This document shows positions 49,159 to 61,162 of a stretch of DNA of 64,000 nt, piece after piece. This DNA is from Halichondria panicea (Eukaryota > Porifera > Demospongiae > Suberitida > Halichondriidae). The stretch lies in the NCBI RefSeq assembly GCF_963675165.1, contig NC_087381.1:2356001-2420000 (forward strand). The letters run 5' to 3'. A program made the translations under genes and the position numbers. Each line of letters starts with the position of its first letter. Position 1 is the first letter of the stretch. The notes under the pieces are model-generated. The model was not told the DNA's origin. It made no database searches and saw only the letters and a program-made list of their open reading frames with translations.

Positions 49159-52100
49159 GAGTTTGGCAACAATGGTACCCACGAGTAGAAAATAGCCACT
49201 TCCCAGAAACCCAATTTGAAACTAAAAATATGACACACAGTATATACATGTGAAAAGACGAAAGGTAAACCACTTACGCAACAAGATGTAAGTACTACAT
49301 CTGTGTTTGTTGAGGGAATAAGATACCAGTACACTGAAATATAGATGAATAGACATCCGATGATTATCAGGTAATTGAGATTGGGACTTGTTAGTCGAAC
49401 AATCCTGAAAGTAAACCATGCACGTATACAGTAACTATGATTGGTATGAGCAGATTGTAATTGATAATAAACCCACTTTGTTTTCCTGTAGGCATAATTG
49501 AATAACACAACAGACTAGTGTTGAGATGATACCAGCAGTTGCGAATAAATAATAAACAACAGCTAATGGAGTGGACACGGTAACTATCACACTGACAAGT
49601 TTGCCATCATATGGAATTCCATCTACAGAACATTTCAAGATAAATTATAACAGAAATGAAGATTCACCACACATTTTTCCTACCTGGCCATATGGTTTTG
49701 TTGTCATAAAGTGCCAATTCACTCTGCACGTAGGATCCTATAGTAACAGCATTCAAGTTACTCCATTGTGACTCTTCAGTTTGATATTGTATCACCAGTA
49801 TCTCAATGTCATCAGTCAATCGCTCCCCGCCATTGGTAAATCTCACATGACCCTGCAAGCAGCCACCTCCATGTATAATCAGGATTGCATGCAAAGATCA
49901 ATGATATGTAACGATAATAATATAGCACTGAGGAAATCTGTCTTTAATGGTGGCCATTGGTCAATTGCAAACAAACAATGGTTGTAATAAAAAGAGGTGG
50001 CCTTTAAGACTTTAGTGTCATGATTCAACCTGGCTTAGACAATTAGTTTAATGTACGTAGTGGGCAATCATAATTATAACAGTTAGCAGGACAGTTTCGT
50101 GGGTGAACATTTTCGCTATTTGGCTCGAAAGCCCTCAGAATAATTTTTGTGGGAGGTTGTGTGGCCATTATAATTTCGCAGTAACTGCTCAGTCCTCGAA
50201 AAATGCGAAATGTTTGCACTTCATGAATATTTCCTGCTATACTTATGGTTATGGTCTTACAAAATGAATCCTTATGAATGGTTGAAATTATGTTATTGTA
50301 TGCATTCATACAGTCATGCATACAATTTGTTTATTGTTTATTTATATAATCCATTTACTGTTTTTCCAATGAAGTCATTTTCTTGAATATTACTGTACAA
50401 CTGGTCCATTTGAGAGTCTTGATAAGTGCAGTCGATATCACCAAACTCTGGACGGAATTCGAATAATTGGAGCACAATTAAATACTTTTGGTATACCTGT
50501 CACGGTTTTGTTGAGTGCCAAAGCAAGTGTCCAGACAGCATCGTAGCAATACTTAGCCTGTGATCCGCCAGTAAAGTTAGAGATATCAGTATCCTCAGAA
50601 ATATTCTAGGAAAAGCACACAAAGATCAATTAACCTTTTAAAATTACCACGAAGTGGATGACTTATACTGTGATGTATGTACATAGCTAACTATATACCT
50701 ATCAAGATATATATAAAGAGTAATCTCACTTTGATTACCTGCTGTTTACGAACAATGTAATCTTGATTTAGTTGCAGTCCAAGTGAATGGCTCAGCACAT
50801 CAGCTCGTTGATTAGAAGAGCAGCCGTAACGTCCATCCTCTGATTGTGATGATACCCACCAGTTGCTGTTTTGTTCACTAACCAATACAAACTCATGTTT
50901 GGGATACTTCACACTTTGCTTGAATGCCTGTATTCACAATGGGAAAGGATCTATAGTTACCGGAGGAACTAATCAGTATCATGATCTATAATACTCAGGG
51001 CGATATTCACAACTGCTATATTCGTACCTGACAAAGCAAGTGTCGAGCCATTTTCGAAGACATCACCAGTATGAATATCCTTACGTCAGAGTTCTGTATT
51101 TATTTATGAAGTCATGATTATGAAAATAACGAGCACATGAAAGATCTTACAAATATATCTTTGCCACAGCTCCCGATCACTTTTAGCGAGTCTCCTTGGA
51201 GATCCATAGTTGTGACAGAGAGGGTAATGTTCAGGTCCATCACTTCCTCCTTCAACGCTTTAATCATCTATAAATACATGCATACATCCATATTATTTCA
51301 TTACACAAACATCTTCTGTTATTTAATGACAGTAGTCAAAGCACTTAGCCTCCATTATTGATTAGTGTGAACAGTAGTATTACAAAATAGAGGTATTTAT
51401 ATTCCTATATACACTCCCTTTGTATAATGAGTGCATGAGGAAGAGCATGCGAAGGTGTCTATAATATAAGAACAAGAACAATTAAAGATCATATACCACT
51501 AAACAACGTCAGCTAGCATCACGTTAATACTGTTGCTCATAGTTTCAACGTACTTGAGTGTATTCTTGCTTGTTCTCCACCATGAGAGCCACTTTCGTCC
51601 ATTCATAAGAGGCTATGATGCTAACGAGAGCAGGTACAAGCACTAACTTGGAGGAATGAGTTCTAAACACATTCAAATCTCTTACATCACTTTGTACAGT
51701 CTGAGAGCACAGTATCTGCACAACAAAATTATTCGTTTCGCTATCACGCCCATGCATGCAGAGACTATAATAATGACATGCGATAATGGAGATTGTACAA
51801 AACTTTTGTTCGAGACACAAAGTTAATACAGGAAACCTATAGCTATATATAGTTGCCACTATATAATTGCATACATGGGCATGCATATAATAATATAGTG
51901 AACAATTTCCATACCTCAGGGACATTGAAGTGATTGCCCACATAAGACGAAACAAGTGATGTGCTGGTGCAACCTGCAGTGATTAAGCCAAGTTTCTTAC
52001 AGCCATCTGGTCTGCCATCCAGTTGTGTGAAGGTCTTATCCACCAAGTCACTTCCAGAGCACTGCATTGAAATAAAATTGTCTCAGTCCCTGCATGTGCA

Positions 52101-52462
52101 GTCAACCTGCCACTAGAAGAGCAGCATGTATAACTGTGTAATTATATGTACTGTACTATACAGTTATATACACAGTTTACATGTTATATATAAAGGACAT
52201 TTATTATTTACACCAGAGTGTAGTGAAGAGAATATCCACTCAAAATGTCTGAGCGATTATTGATGATGTCGAGAGACAATCTCACAGCTGCAAGTACTAA
52301 GCTATTCTCAAGTGAATCTCCAACCAATAATCCAAAGTAAAGGGAACCAATGTCAGTATCAGGAGAAACCGTTGGATAAACTGGTAAATGCCCTTCAGTG
52401 CTTCCACCACAGATGAGAGTGAGAGTTACACACAGCAGCGAAAATAAACTTGAACTAAGCAT
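49159..52462 (-). pseudogene. GABA-B-like class C receptor C (3'-truncated)
   Basis: From ATG at 52462 it follows receptor B exon by exon: signal peptide, Venus-flytrap domain (WTKVALMVENKQEY, EFVLVSEQNSNWWVSS, GHVRFTNGGERLTDD), TM1 and TM2, then exon 12 starting at 49221 (FQIGFLGSGYFLL). Homology to B stops inside TM3 at about 49159, after which a stop follows. Exons 13-16 are absent. Exon 1 lacks four residues (after GGSTEG) and ten bases at its end (near 52208), moving the donor to CTG-GTGTAA. Without TM4-7 it cannot make a normal receptor; a secreted or two-pass ligand-binding product is conceivable but unsupported. Confidence 0.85.
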
Positions 52463-52743
52463 AGTAGTCAATAGAAACGAACAGCTATATAGCCTATATA
52501 GATCTATCAGTCAAATCTCTTCTCACTTGTTAGCAGGCTGAAATGCTACAGTAAGTATAGATCTATATATACATAGTAATAGTCTGTCTCAATGATAATG
52601 ATAATTATTGTGTGCAATCCATGCAAACTTTTATACTAAATGCATGCAAGCACCTTGTTTTCCTTTGTGCTAGAAGTTACAATAACCATCCAAATAACGA
52701 TCATACAGATCTACCGTATCATAGTTTGGGAATAACAATAACC

Positions 52744-52745
<2 letters not shown>

Positions 52746-52774
<29 letters not shown>

Positions 52775-52830
52775 GTATATCTATAGTACATCTATATTGA
52801 ATGTGCAGTAATAATAATAATAATTCACAG
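52746..52830. repeat. (AAT)n microsatellite
   Basis: AAT runs at 52746-52775 and 52808-52823, upstream of receptor C on its minus strand. They mirror (ATT)n upstream of receptor A. Confidence 0.85.
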
Positions 52831-52855
52831 TCAATTTTCAATTGTGTTTTTTTAG

Positions 52856-53250
52856 AATTCATGTTATCAGTCGTACTTGAGTGTTACATGCTTATGCATT
52901 ACACAATGAGAGTGACAGGTAGCAACAATGGTGGCAACTGTACTATAGTGTGTTGTTTCACTTCCTCTTGTGTTGGTTGCAGGAATGCTGTGTGGAATTG
53001 GAGGATGTACAGGTGAGAGTGTGGTTGCTAGGGAGTGTAGATACAGTCATGTGAGGTGCTTTCCCCTTGTACTGATTACATGTACATTTTTAGGTGCTTT
53101 CCCCTTACATTTGCTTGCTATTAACGTACACGTACATGTAGATAGGGTGTTTTCCCCTTGCACATGTTACATTTGATTGTAGACAAGTCGGTCACTTGTA
53201 TACTTGTACACTTAAAATTGGTTTCCGTATTAAATCCTTGTTTCCAACAT

Positions 53251-53291
<41 letters not shown>

Positions 53292-53424
53292 CACACGCAC
53301 ACACGCACACACACACGCACACACACACACACACACACACGCACATGCACGCACACACACACACGCACGCACACACGCACGCACACACACGCACACACAC
53401 ACGCACACGCACACACACACACAC

Positions 53425-53459
<35 letters not shown>

Positions 53460-55070
53460 ACAGGCTTCTCACTTGGGCCCCTGCTCAGCATGGTGCTTGA
53501 AATCAACCCAAGGTATAACTACTACACTAGTACTGTACAAATGCAGCCACTGTAATAAGTTTTGTGCAAAATTAATGTGTTTCACTATATATACCTGGCC
53601 TTTAGAAAAAATAGCCGTCAAATTAGCAAGGGCATAATCTTTGCTCTTGAGATCAGAGTGATATACTATAAAATAGATGTTTTATTTGCTTCCCCTCTCC
53701 TTGCAGCATAATACCAACTGCCTTCCTGGGTACTTGTGTTATCTTCGCCTGCTTCAGTCTGGCTGCCCTGCTGAGTGAGAAGAGGTCATTCCTCTATCTT
53801 GGAGGTGAGTGCAATCTTTGCTTGCCTCTACTGTTTAAATGCTCACTATTATCTATAAAGCTATGTGTGTGCATTACATTCTACATGTACATGTAGCTCT
53901 GATAAACTGTACACCTGTATGTATAACGCATAATTCAGTTTTTTCGGTTGAGTTTTTGGAGCAGAGTTTTGTGAAAACAACACTCTCTGAAGTTGAATGT
54001 AATGCCGATACTACACTTTAGTAATACTGGTGGAGTCCATGTGATGGTATATCCCTCCTATTACTTCAGGTTTTCTGATGTCAGGACTGAGCATGCTCTG
54101 TCTCATGATGTTCATCAACATCTTCATTGGCTCCTATATGGCATTCCAGGTGAGTAGTACTAGTACCCATAACATACGTGTAAGTGCAAGTGTGACACCA
54201 GTACTAGTACCCACAGGTAGATTCTCTGGTGAGTACTCAGCCTGCAGTACATGTACTCATGGGATGCGTACAATTAAGTGTGAAACTATTGTGCCTGGAA
54301 AGTGTCTATTGTGCTGTATGTACATTGAACTAGCTATCCATGATTGTACATTCACAAACAATGTAACAGACACTAGCAATGTGCACTGTACACATAGATA
54401 TGTTATGTAAGGCAGCTGGTAAAGGCTTCTCTCTGATAAATCCATAATTAGCAATCCAATAGTTAGCTAATGATTGGTGATGCCTATACCTTATCATATT
54501 GTATAAGCTCTTTTGCTCTTTAGTGTGCTTGTAACATACAAAATTTTTTTAGGCATAAATCACTACAATCCCATGCAGATTGAGCTGTACGGAGGCCTGT
54601 TCCTGTTCTGTGGCTTCATACTGTTTGACACCCAGCTGATTGTGGAGAAGTGCGAGCGTGGAGACAACGACTACATCTGGCACTCGCTAGACCTCTTCCT
54701 CGACTTTGTTAACATATTCTGTCGTCTGCTCATTATTCTGGCCTCCAAGGTACGACCTATACTGTATGTATACAGTACATAATATATACTACATGTACGT
54801 ACTGGTATGTGTAAATGTACACGGTCTACATTTTCATAAGGTATATAACTCTCCTATGTACATTTTTTGTATAATTATCAACGCTCATAGTCATTGCGTC
54901 ACTTTGAAAGTCTGCTACAGGAGGGTAATATATATCTGATCATAAGAGACCACATGTACAGTGGAATGTCAATTGTACACATTAAATAATACAGTTTGTG
55001 TTGTCCAGTACTGTGCTCTAATGATGTGTTTGCTTCACCTCTGCAGGAGAAGAAGAAAAGCAACAAGTGA
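52856..55070 (+). CDS. Bax inhibitor-1 / TMBIM6-like, 5'-truncated
   Basis: An ER multi-pass protein family that limits cell death and calcium leak. Exons: 52856-52918 (weak), 52983-53012 (GMLCGIGGC), 53464-53512 ([16 protein letters not shown]), 53707-53804 ([16 protein letters not shown] and [11 protein letters not shown]), 54070-54149 ([19 protein letters not shown]), 54579-54749 ([43 protein letters not shown]) and 55047-55070 (EKKKSNK-stop). Phases agree. The order and motifs match TMBIM6 from its third or fourth TM segment to the C-terminus. The N-terminal exons (usual start through HLKxVY) are missing; receptor C begins only about 400 bp upstream, so a duplication junction probably removed them. 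Likely non-functional unless an upstream promoter or exon exists elsewhere. Confidence 0.85.
53248..53457. repeat. (CA)n microsatellite with CG interruptions
   Basis: About 210 bp of alternating purine-pyrimidine CA with scattered GCAC units inside a Bax inhibitor-1 intron. All long frames across it are artefacts of the repeat. Confidence 0.97.
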
Positions 55071-55803
55071 ACAAATCATAAGCAAGAGACGTTATTAAAA
55101 CTGACGAGCGTATTATAATTGTTAGCATAATTATAATTATACAAACATTACTGGTCTTTGATTGTTTAGTGTATTAACCGTGTCTTCTTCCATAATTTTA
55201 TTGTTTTATCTCCAACTCCCTACATGCATGTTATATTGCTTACAATGCAAGAAAGTACTGTCAAATTATTACGTACTCTGATATAAATTATAGTGCTATA
55301 GCTGGAGTTATGATAGATGCATGATGCTTCAACACAGGATATACACAGTACATATAGCTATTATATTTCCTATATTGGGGTCAAAAATCATTGAAACAAC
55401 GATTCAAAATACCATACTATAGCCTCTAAAACTAGCCATTTTGTGTACATAATTATAGTCCCCTCATAATGATAGTCCCGGCCCTCATAATGAGTGCCCT
55501 CTTGTGAAATATCCTTAACTCAGTGCCGTAGGTCCGTGTGCATAGAGACATGTGCTCGATATTGAGAACCTACGACAGGATGGTATCTATGAGGCTATGA
55601 AGGAGTTAGGCAGACACACATCACCTGACGTACGACAGATTGATCTGATGTATTCAAAGAGAAGTTGATCAACGTATTATTATGGTGTGTATATACAGAT
55701 CAATATAATGAACAATCATCTAGTAAATAATGTAATGGAAGAACAAAATGTTCAATCAATTCAAACTGTACATCTACAACTAAAATTAAAAGTCCCTTTT
55801 TGA
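55071..55803. other. Spacer with a possible orphan exon
   Basis: Up to about 55180 it is the 3' flank of Bax inhibitor-1, shared with 27735-27840. At 55546-55668 (plus) a CATAG acceptor-like site opens a 41-codon frame, HVLDIENLRQDGIYEAM then KELGRHTSPDVRQIDLMY and a stop. It reads like a real terminal exon, but the family is not recognised and no upstream exon was found. Confidence 0.35.
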
Positions 55804-58800
55804 CTACACTCGATGACCGATATGAAATGTGGAGCCATCGTCTGCCCAGCTTATTTCCAGCGTCCCTTCCAACTCGTCGTCCTCGGAGTGTTCCTCACCG
55901 TGGTCATGACGACAGAAAGTGGTAGTCACGTTGCGATTCCTGTCAGATCTCTCGCTCTGACGCTTCTGTATGCAGGGCAAAATAAATGTCATCATTCAGT
56001 GTAGCAGTGCATGCATATAATTATAGTAGTCTATGCTATAATACCAATTGGTTTCAAAACAGGTACATTCTTTCAACGTAAGAGATAAACTGAGTATACC
56101 AAACGTTCTAATTGGCCAAAATTCTTCAACACGTTTATTGGTTCCTATACCATGGCAATAGGTACCGTATAATATATAGCGGGGGGATCTGGTATATTTC
56201 GAGGGTATAAATGTTCGAGAAAGTTTACACCCTCAAAATATACCTGCTCTACAGTATAGTAAACAGTTGTTTCAAAGTGCACTTGAAAAACCTCAGTAAT
56301 CGTTTGTTCCAGCTTCTTCACTCTGGCCTTCAACTCTTGGCATTCTTTGCAGTCTGATCTCGCAGCGTCATTCACAAAGATGGTTGAGAGTGGAGCTACT
56401 TTGCCAAGGGGGTCATTTACGCTGAAGATGTGGTTACCATCCGGATCTCGATACAAGTTCAACATCTACAGAAAAAAGTATGCGTGCATTCATCACAATG
56501 TGGCTATATAAAATATACTGTTCAGTAAAATTTTTCTATTTGTCCTAATGAAAATTCCTGGTCAGACCAACCAGTGAATCTCACAATTTTATCCCAAATT
56601 AACATTTTTGCACACAAAATGTACCTTGGGAATGAATACCAGCCCCTGCATTATCATTGTCACCAGCACGACAGATGTAGCCACAACAACAGGGTAAGTG
56701 TTGACTCTATTTCTCAAGGTAAAAGTTGCAATTAATTGGATTAAAGAGCCGAAACTTGCAAGGTAGACAATTGCTGCAATGTACTTGGCATCATTTAATC
56801 CTTTGATTTGAACCTTTCTTGTCTTGATGGCCATAAATAGAGCACAGATTTGTAAAATTACAACTGTTCCATATATAATGGCCAAGGTAACTGTTCGCAA
56901 GTTGGGCACTCGAATGCAACTGTAAAATTCGTATTGTGTGTCGATTTTTCGTTCCTGCATGGATAATTTATACATGTACAATTATATAGGAATCATCCAT
57001 GCACAGCATACCCCAACAAGCCCTCTCGGCTGGTCCTGATCAAGTTTTCTCTCCAACTCGTATCCTGGAGCAGCTATCTCCACACCGAAGTACACGAGGA
57101 GTACAATTATCTCCAGAGAAAACAGCAGAAGAACGAACGTGACGAGTTGGCAGTCTGTAATAGCTCTCTTCTTAGCAGAGTCTGGATTTCTGCATGCAAA
57201 TATGAAAAATTGATTGCTTGATTGTTCAATACGTAAGTGACTCTGTTCTATCGATCTACATGTACGTATATTACTCTCGAAGCTTGCCTGAAAATGTAAT
57301 AGATTCTCCAGAGTTTGGCAACAATGGTACCCATGAGTAGAAAATAGCCACTTCCCAGAAACCCAATTTGAAACTGAAAATATGACACACAGTATATACA
57401 TGTGAAAAGACGAAAGGTAAACCACTTACGCAACAAGATGTAAGTACTACATCTGTGTTTGTTGAGGGAATAAGATACCAGTACACTGAAATATAGATGA
57501 ATAGACATCCGATGATTATCAGGTAATTGAGATTGGGACTTGTTAGTCGAACAATCCTGAAAGTAAACCATGCACGTATACAGTAACTATGATTGGTATG
57601 AGCAGATTGTAATTGATAATAAACCCACTTTGTTTTCCTGTAGGCATAATTGAATACACAACAGACTAGTGTTGAGATGATACCAGCAGTTGCGAATAAA
57701 TAATAAACAACAGCTAATGGAGTGGACACGGTAACTATCACACTGACAAGTTTGCCATCATATGGAATTCCATCTATACAGAACGAGATGAATTATAACA
57801 GAAATGAAGATTCACCAAACATTTTTCCTACCTGGCCATATGGTTTTATTGTCATAAAGTGTCAATTCACTCTGCACGTAGGATCCTATAGTAACAGCAT
57901 TCAAGTTACTCCATTGTGACTCTTCAGTTTGATATTGTGTCACCAGTATCTCAATGTCATCAGTCAATCGCTCCCCGCCATTGGTAAATCTCACATGACC
58001 CTGCAAGCAGCCACCTCCATGTAATCAGGATTGCATGCAAAGATCAATGATATGTAACGATAATAATATAGCACTGAGGGAAATCTGTCTTTAATAGTGG
58101 CCATTGGTCAAACAAACAATGGTTGTAATAAAAAGAGGTGGCCTTTAAGACTTTAGTGTCATGATTCAACCTGGCTTAGACAATTAGTTTAATGTACGTA
58201 GATCATAATTATAACCGTTAGTAGGACAGTTTCGTAGGACAGTTTCGTAGGTGAACATTTTCGTTAATGGGCTCAAAAGCCCTCAGAATAATTTTCGTGG
58301 GAGGTTGTGTGGCCAGTTATAATTTCGCGGTAACTGCTCAGTCCTCAAAAAACGCGAAATGTTTGCACTTCATGAATATTTCCTGCTATACTTATGGTTA
58401 TGGTCTTACAAAATGAATCCTTATGAATGGTTGAAATTATGTTATTGTACAGTCGTGCATACAATTTGTTTATTGTTTATTATAATCCACTTACTGTTTT
58501 TCCAATGAAGTCAGTTTCTTGAATATTATTGTACAACTGATCCATTTGAGAGTCTTGATAAGTGCAGTCGATATCACCAAACTCTGGATGGAACTTGAAT
58601 ATTTGGAGCACAATTAAACTTTTGGTACCTGTCACGGTTTTGTTGAGTGCCAAAGCAAGTGTCCAGACAGCATCATAGCAATACTTAGCCTGTGATCCGC
58701 GAGTAAAGTTAGAGATATCAGCATCCTCAGAAATATTCTGGGAAAAACACACAAAGATTTTAAAATTACCACGTATTAAGCTAGTGGATGACTTACTGTG

Positions 58801-60591
58801 ATGTATGTATATAGCTAGCTATATACCTCTCAAGGTATATATATAAAGAGTAATCTCACTTTGATTACCTGCTGTTTACGAACAATGTAATCTTGATTTA
58901 GTTGCAGTCCAAGTGAATGGCTCAGCACATCAGCTCGTTGATTAGAAGAGCAGCCGTAACGTCCATCCTCTGATTGTGATGATACCCACCAGTTGCTGTT
59001 TTGCTCACTAACCAATACAAACTCATGTTTGGGATACTTCACACTTTGCTTGAATGCCTGTATTCACAATGGGAAGGATCTATAGTTACCGGAGGAACTA
59101 ATCAGTATCATGATCTATATACTCAGGGCGATATTCACGACTACTATATTTGTACCTGACAAAGCAAGTGTCGAGTCATTTCCGAAGACATCACCAGTAT
59201 GAATATCCTTACATCAGAGTCCTGTATTTATTTATAAAGTCATGATTATGACAGTAATGAGCGCAGGAAAGATCTTACAAATATATCTTTGCCACAGCTC
59301 CCAATCACTTTCAGCGAGTCTCTTTGGAGATCAATAGTTGTGACAGAGAAGGTAATGTTCAGGTCCATAACTTCCTCCTTCAACTCTTTAATAATCTATA
59401 AATATCATGCATGCACATTATTTTAGCATTCTTCAGTGGTCAAAGCATTTAGCCCCCTCGATTATAAATTATTTTTCTATTTATTAGTATTAACGGCCGG
59501 TCCATACAAAATAGATTCATTCATATTTGTATACACTTCCTTTTGTATTAGCGAGGAAGCGCATGCGAAGGTGTATGGCTATAATTATAAGGAAAAGGGT
59601 CATACCACTAAACAACAGCTATATTATAGCCTCACGTTAATACTGCTGCTCATAGTTTCAACATACTGGTGTGTATTCTTGCTTGTTCTCCACCATGAGA
59701 GCCACTTTCGTCCATTCATAAGAGGCTATGATGCTAACAAGAGCAGGTACAAGCACTAACTTGGAGGGATGAGTTCTGAACACATTCAAATCTCTTGCAT
59801 CACTTTGTACAGTCTGAGAGCACAGTATCTGCACAACATAATTATTTGTGGTTCAATATCGTGCCCAGAGACTATAATAATGACAAGCAATAATGGAGAT
59901 TGTACAAAACTTTCGTTCGAGACACACAAATTAAGTTAATACAGGAAACCTATAGCTATATATAGTTGCCTCTATATAATTATTATATAATTGCATACAT
60001 GCATGGGCATGCATATAACAATTTCCATACCTCAGGGACATTAAAGTGATTGCCCACATAAGACGAAATAAGTGATGTGCTGGTGCAACCTGCAGTGATC
60101 AAGCCAAGTTTCTTACAGCTATCTGGTCTGCCATCCAGTTGTGTGAAGGCCTTGTCCACCAAGTCACTTCCAGAGCACTGCATTGAAATAATAATTGTCT
60201 CAGTCCCTGCATGTGCAGTCAACCTGCCACTAGAAGAGCAGCATGTATATAACTATATAATTATAACATATGTACTGCACTATACAGTTATATATACAGT
60301 TTACATTATATAAAGACATACACCAGAATAAGTCAGAGTGTAGTGAAGAGAATATCCACTCAAAATGTCTGAGCGATTATTGATGATGTCGAGAGACAAT
60401 CTCACAGCTGCAAGTACTGAGCTATTCTCAAGTGAACCTCCAACCAATAATCCAAAGTAAAGGGAACCAATGTCAGGATCAGGAGAAACTGTTGGATAAA
60501 CTGGTAAATCATTATTTTGCCCTTCAGTGCTTCCACCACAGATGAGAGTGAGAGTTACACACAGCAGCGAAAATAAACTTGAACTAAGCAT
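55804..60591 (-). CDS. GABA-B-like class C receptor B (apparently intact)
   Basis: Sixteen exons, 2520 nt, 839 residues: 60591-60322, 60177-60031, 59828-59667, 59395-59279, 59221-59156, 59057-58869, 58737-58629, 58583-58495, 58000-57832, 57773-57629, 57556-57430, 57373-57288, 57189-57012, 56954-56625, 56465-56292 and 55965-55804. All phases agree. It has a signal peptide (SLFSLLCVTLTLICGG), a Venus-flytrap domain (to about residue 440), TM1 in exon 10, KIVRLTSPNLNYLI before TM2, TM3 in exon 12, TM4 in exon 13, and TM5-7 in exon 14 with KTRKVQIKGLNDAKYI and a final FIPK. A heptad-like segment (CQELKARVKKLEQTITE) and an acidic, His-rich tail (HDHGEEHSEDDELEG) follow. The coil resembles the GABA-B dimerisation helix. 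Exon 12 uses a GC donor. Ligand unknown; GABA or glutamate binding is not shown. Confidence 0.9.
56145..56291 (-). repeat. Fold-back repeat after exon 15 of receptor B
   Basis: TACTGTAGAGCAGGTATATT and CAAAATATACCTGC/TATATTTCGAGGG words face each other, giving a hairpin directly after the exon 15 donor. Intron retention would add about 50 residues (ending PIAMV) instead of the tail exon. Receptor A has unrelated sequence here. Confidence 0.5.
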
Positions 60592-61108
60592 AGTATTGTC
60601 AATAGAAACGAACAGCTATATATAGCCTATATAGATCTATCAGTCAAATCTCTGCTCACTTGTTAGCAGGCTGAAATGCTACAGTAAGTTCTGTCTCAAT
60701 GATATAATTATTGTGTGCAATCCATACAAACTTATACTAAATGCATGCGAGCACCTTGTTTTCCCTTGTGCGGGAAGTTACAATAAGCATCCAAATAACG
60801 ATCATCATAGTCTTAGATCTACCATAATTATATAGTTTGGGAATAACCATATCTATGTATAGTATCTATACTGTCAATTTGTAAGCAGATCAATAGATCT
60901 AACTCACATGCGCTCCATGTCCATGTGTGCATGGAGCGTAAGCTCAATTTAACACCTGACGGAAAACATACCAACCCCTCGTGTAGACTCGCCAGCCAGC
61001 CCTTCCTCGGGGAAGGGCTGGCTGGCGAGTCTAACCCTCATGCACAGCCAGAGTCTCTTGGTTTGTGACACCTTCATACTGAATATTGTATGAAACATAT
61101 TGCCAATG
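60592..61108. other. Divergent spacer between receptor B and SRCR kinase copy 3
   Basis: Receptor B (minus) and the third SRCR copy (plus) start about 0.5 kb apart, so both promoters would lie here. It contains the perfect hairpin 60984-61033. The first 370 bases match the 5' flanks of receptors A and C. Confidence 0.55.
60984..61033. repeat. Perfect GC-rich hairpin
   Basis: Arms of 23 nt (GACTCGCCAGCCAGCCCTTC and its exact complement) with a TCGG loop. It is unusual in this AT-rich DNA and lies about 75 bp before the third signal-peptide exon. No T-tract follows it, and a bacterial-type terminator has no meaning here. Confidence 0.9.
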
Positions 61109-61162
61109 ATGAGTTGTTTACTGTGGAAGTCATTGTCCTGAGCCTGGTTTGGGCTGTTGGAG
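61109..61162 (+). pseudogene. Third SRCR-kinase signal-peptide exon, frameshifted
   Basis: The exon matches 30896-30953 but lacks four bases (AAGTCAGTCATT becomes AAGTCATT), so MSCLLWKS is followed by LS and a stop. The donor GGTGAGTT is kept. Downstream sequence to about 63218 is intron 1-like and then switches to a receptor tail exon, so the rest of this copy is probably absent or displaced. Confidence 0.75.

Noticed and set aside
53121-53637. Several long open frames on both strands around 53.2-53.6 kb
   Set aside because: They are translations of the CA microsatellite (Thr-His or Cys-Val repeats) and have no coding support.
60984-61033. Hairpin as a transcription terminator
   Set aside because: No T-tract follows and the genome is eukaryotic; listed as a hairpin repeat.
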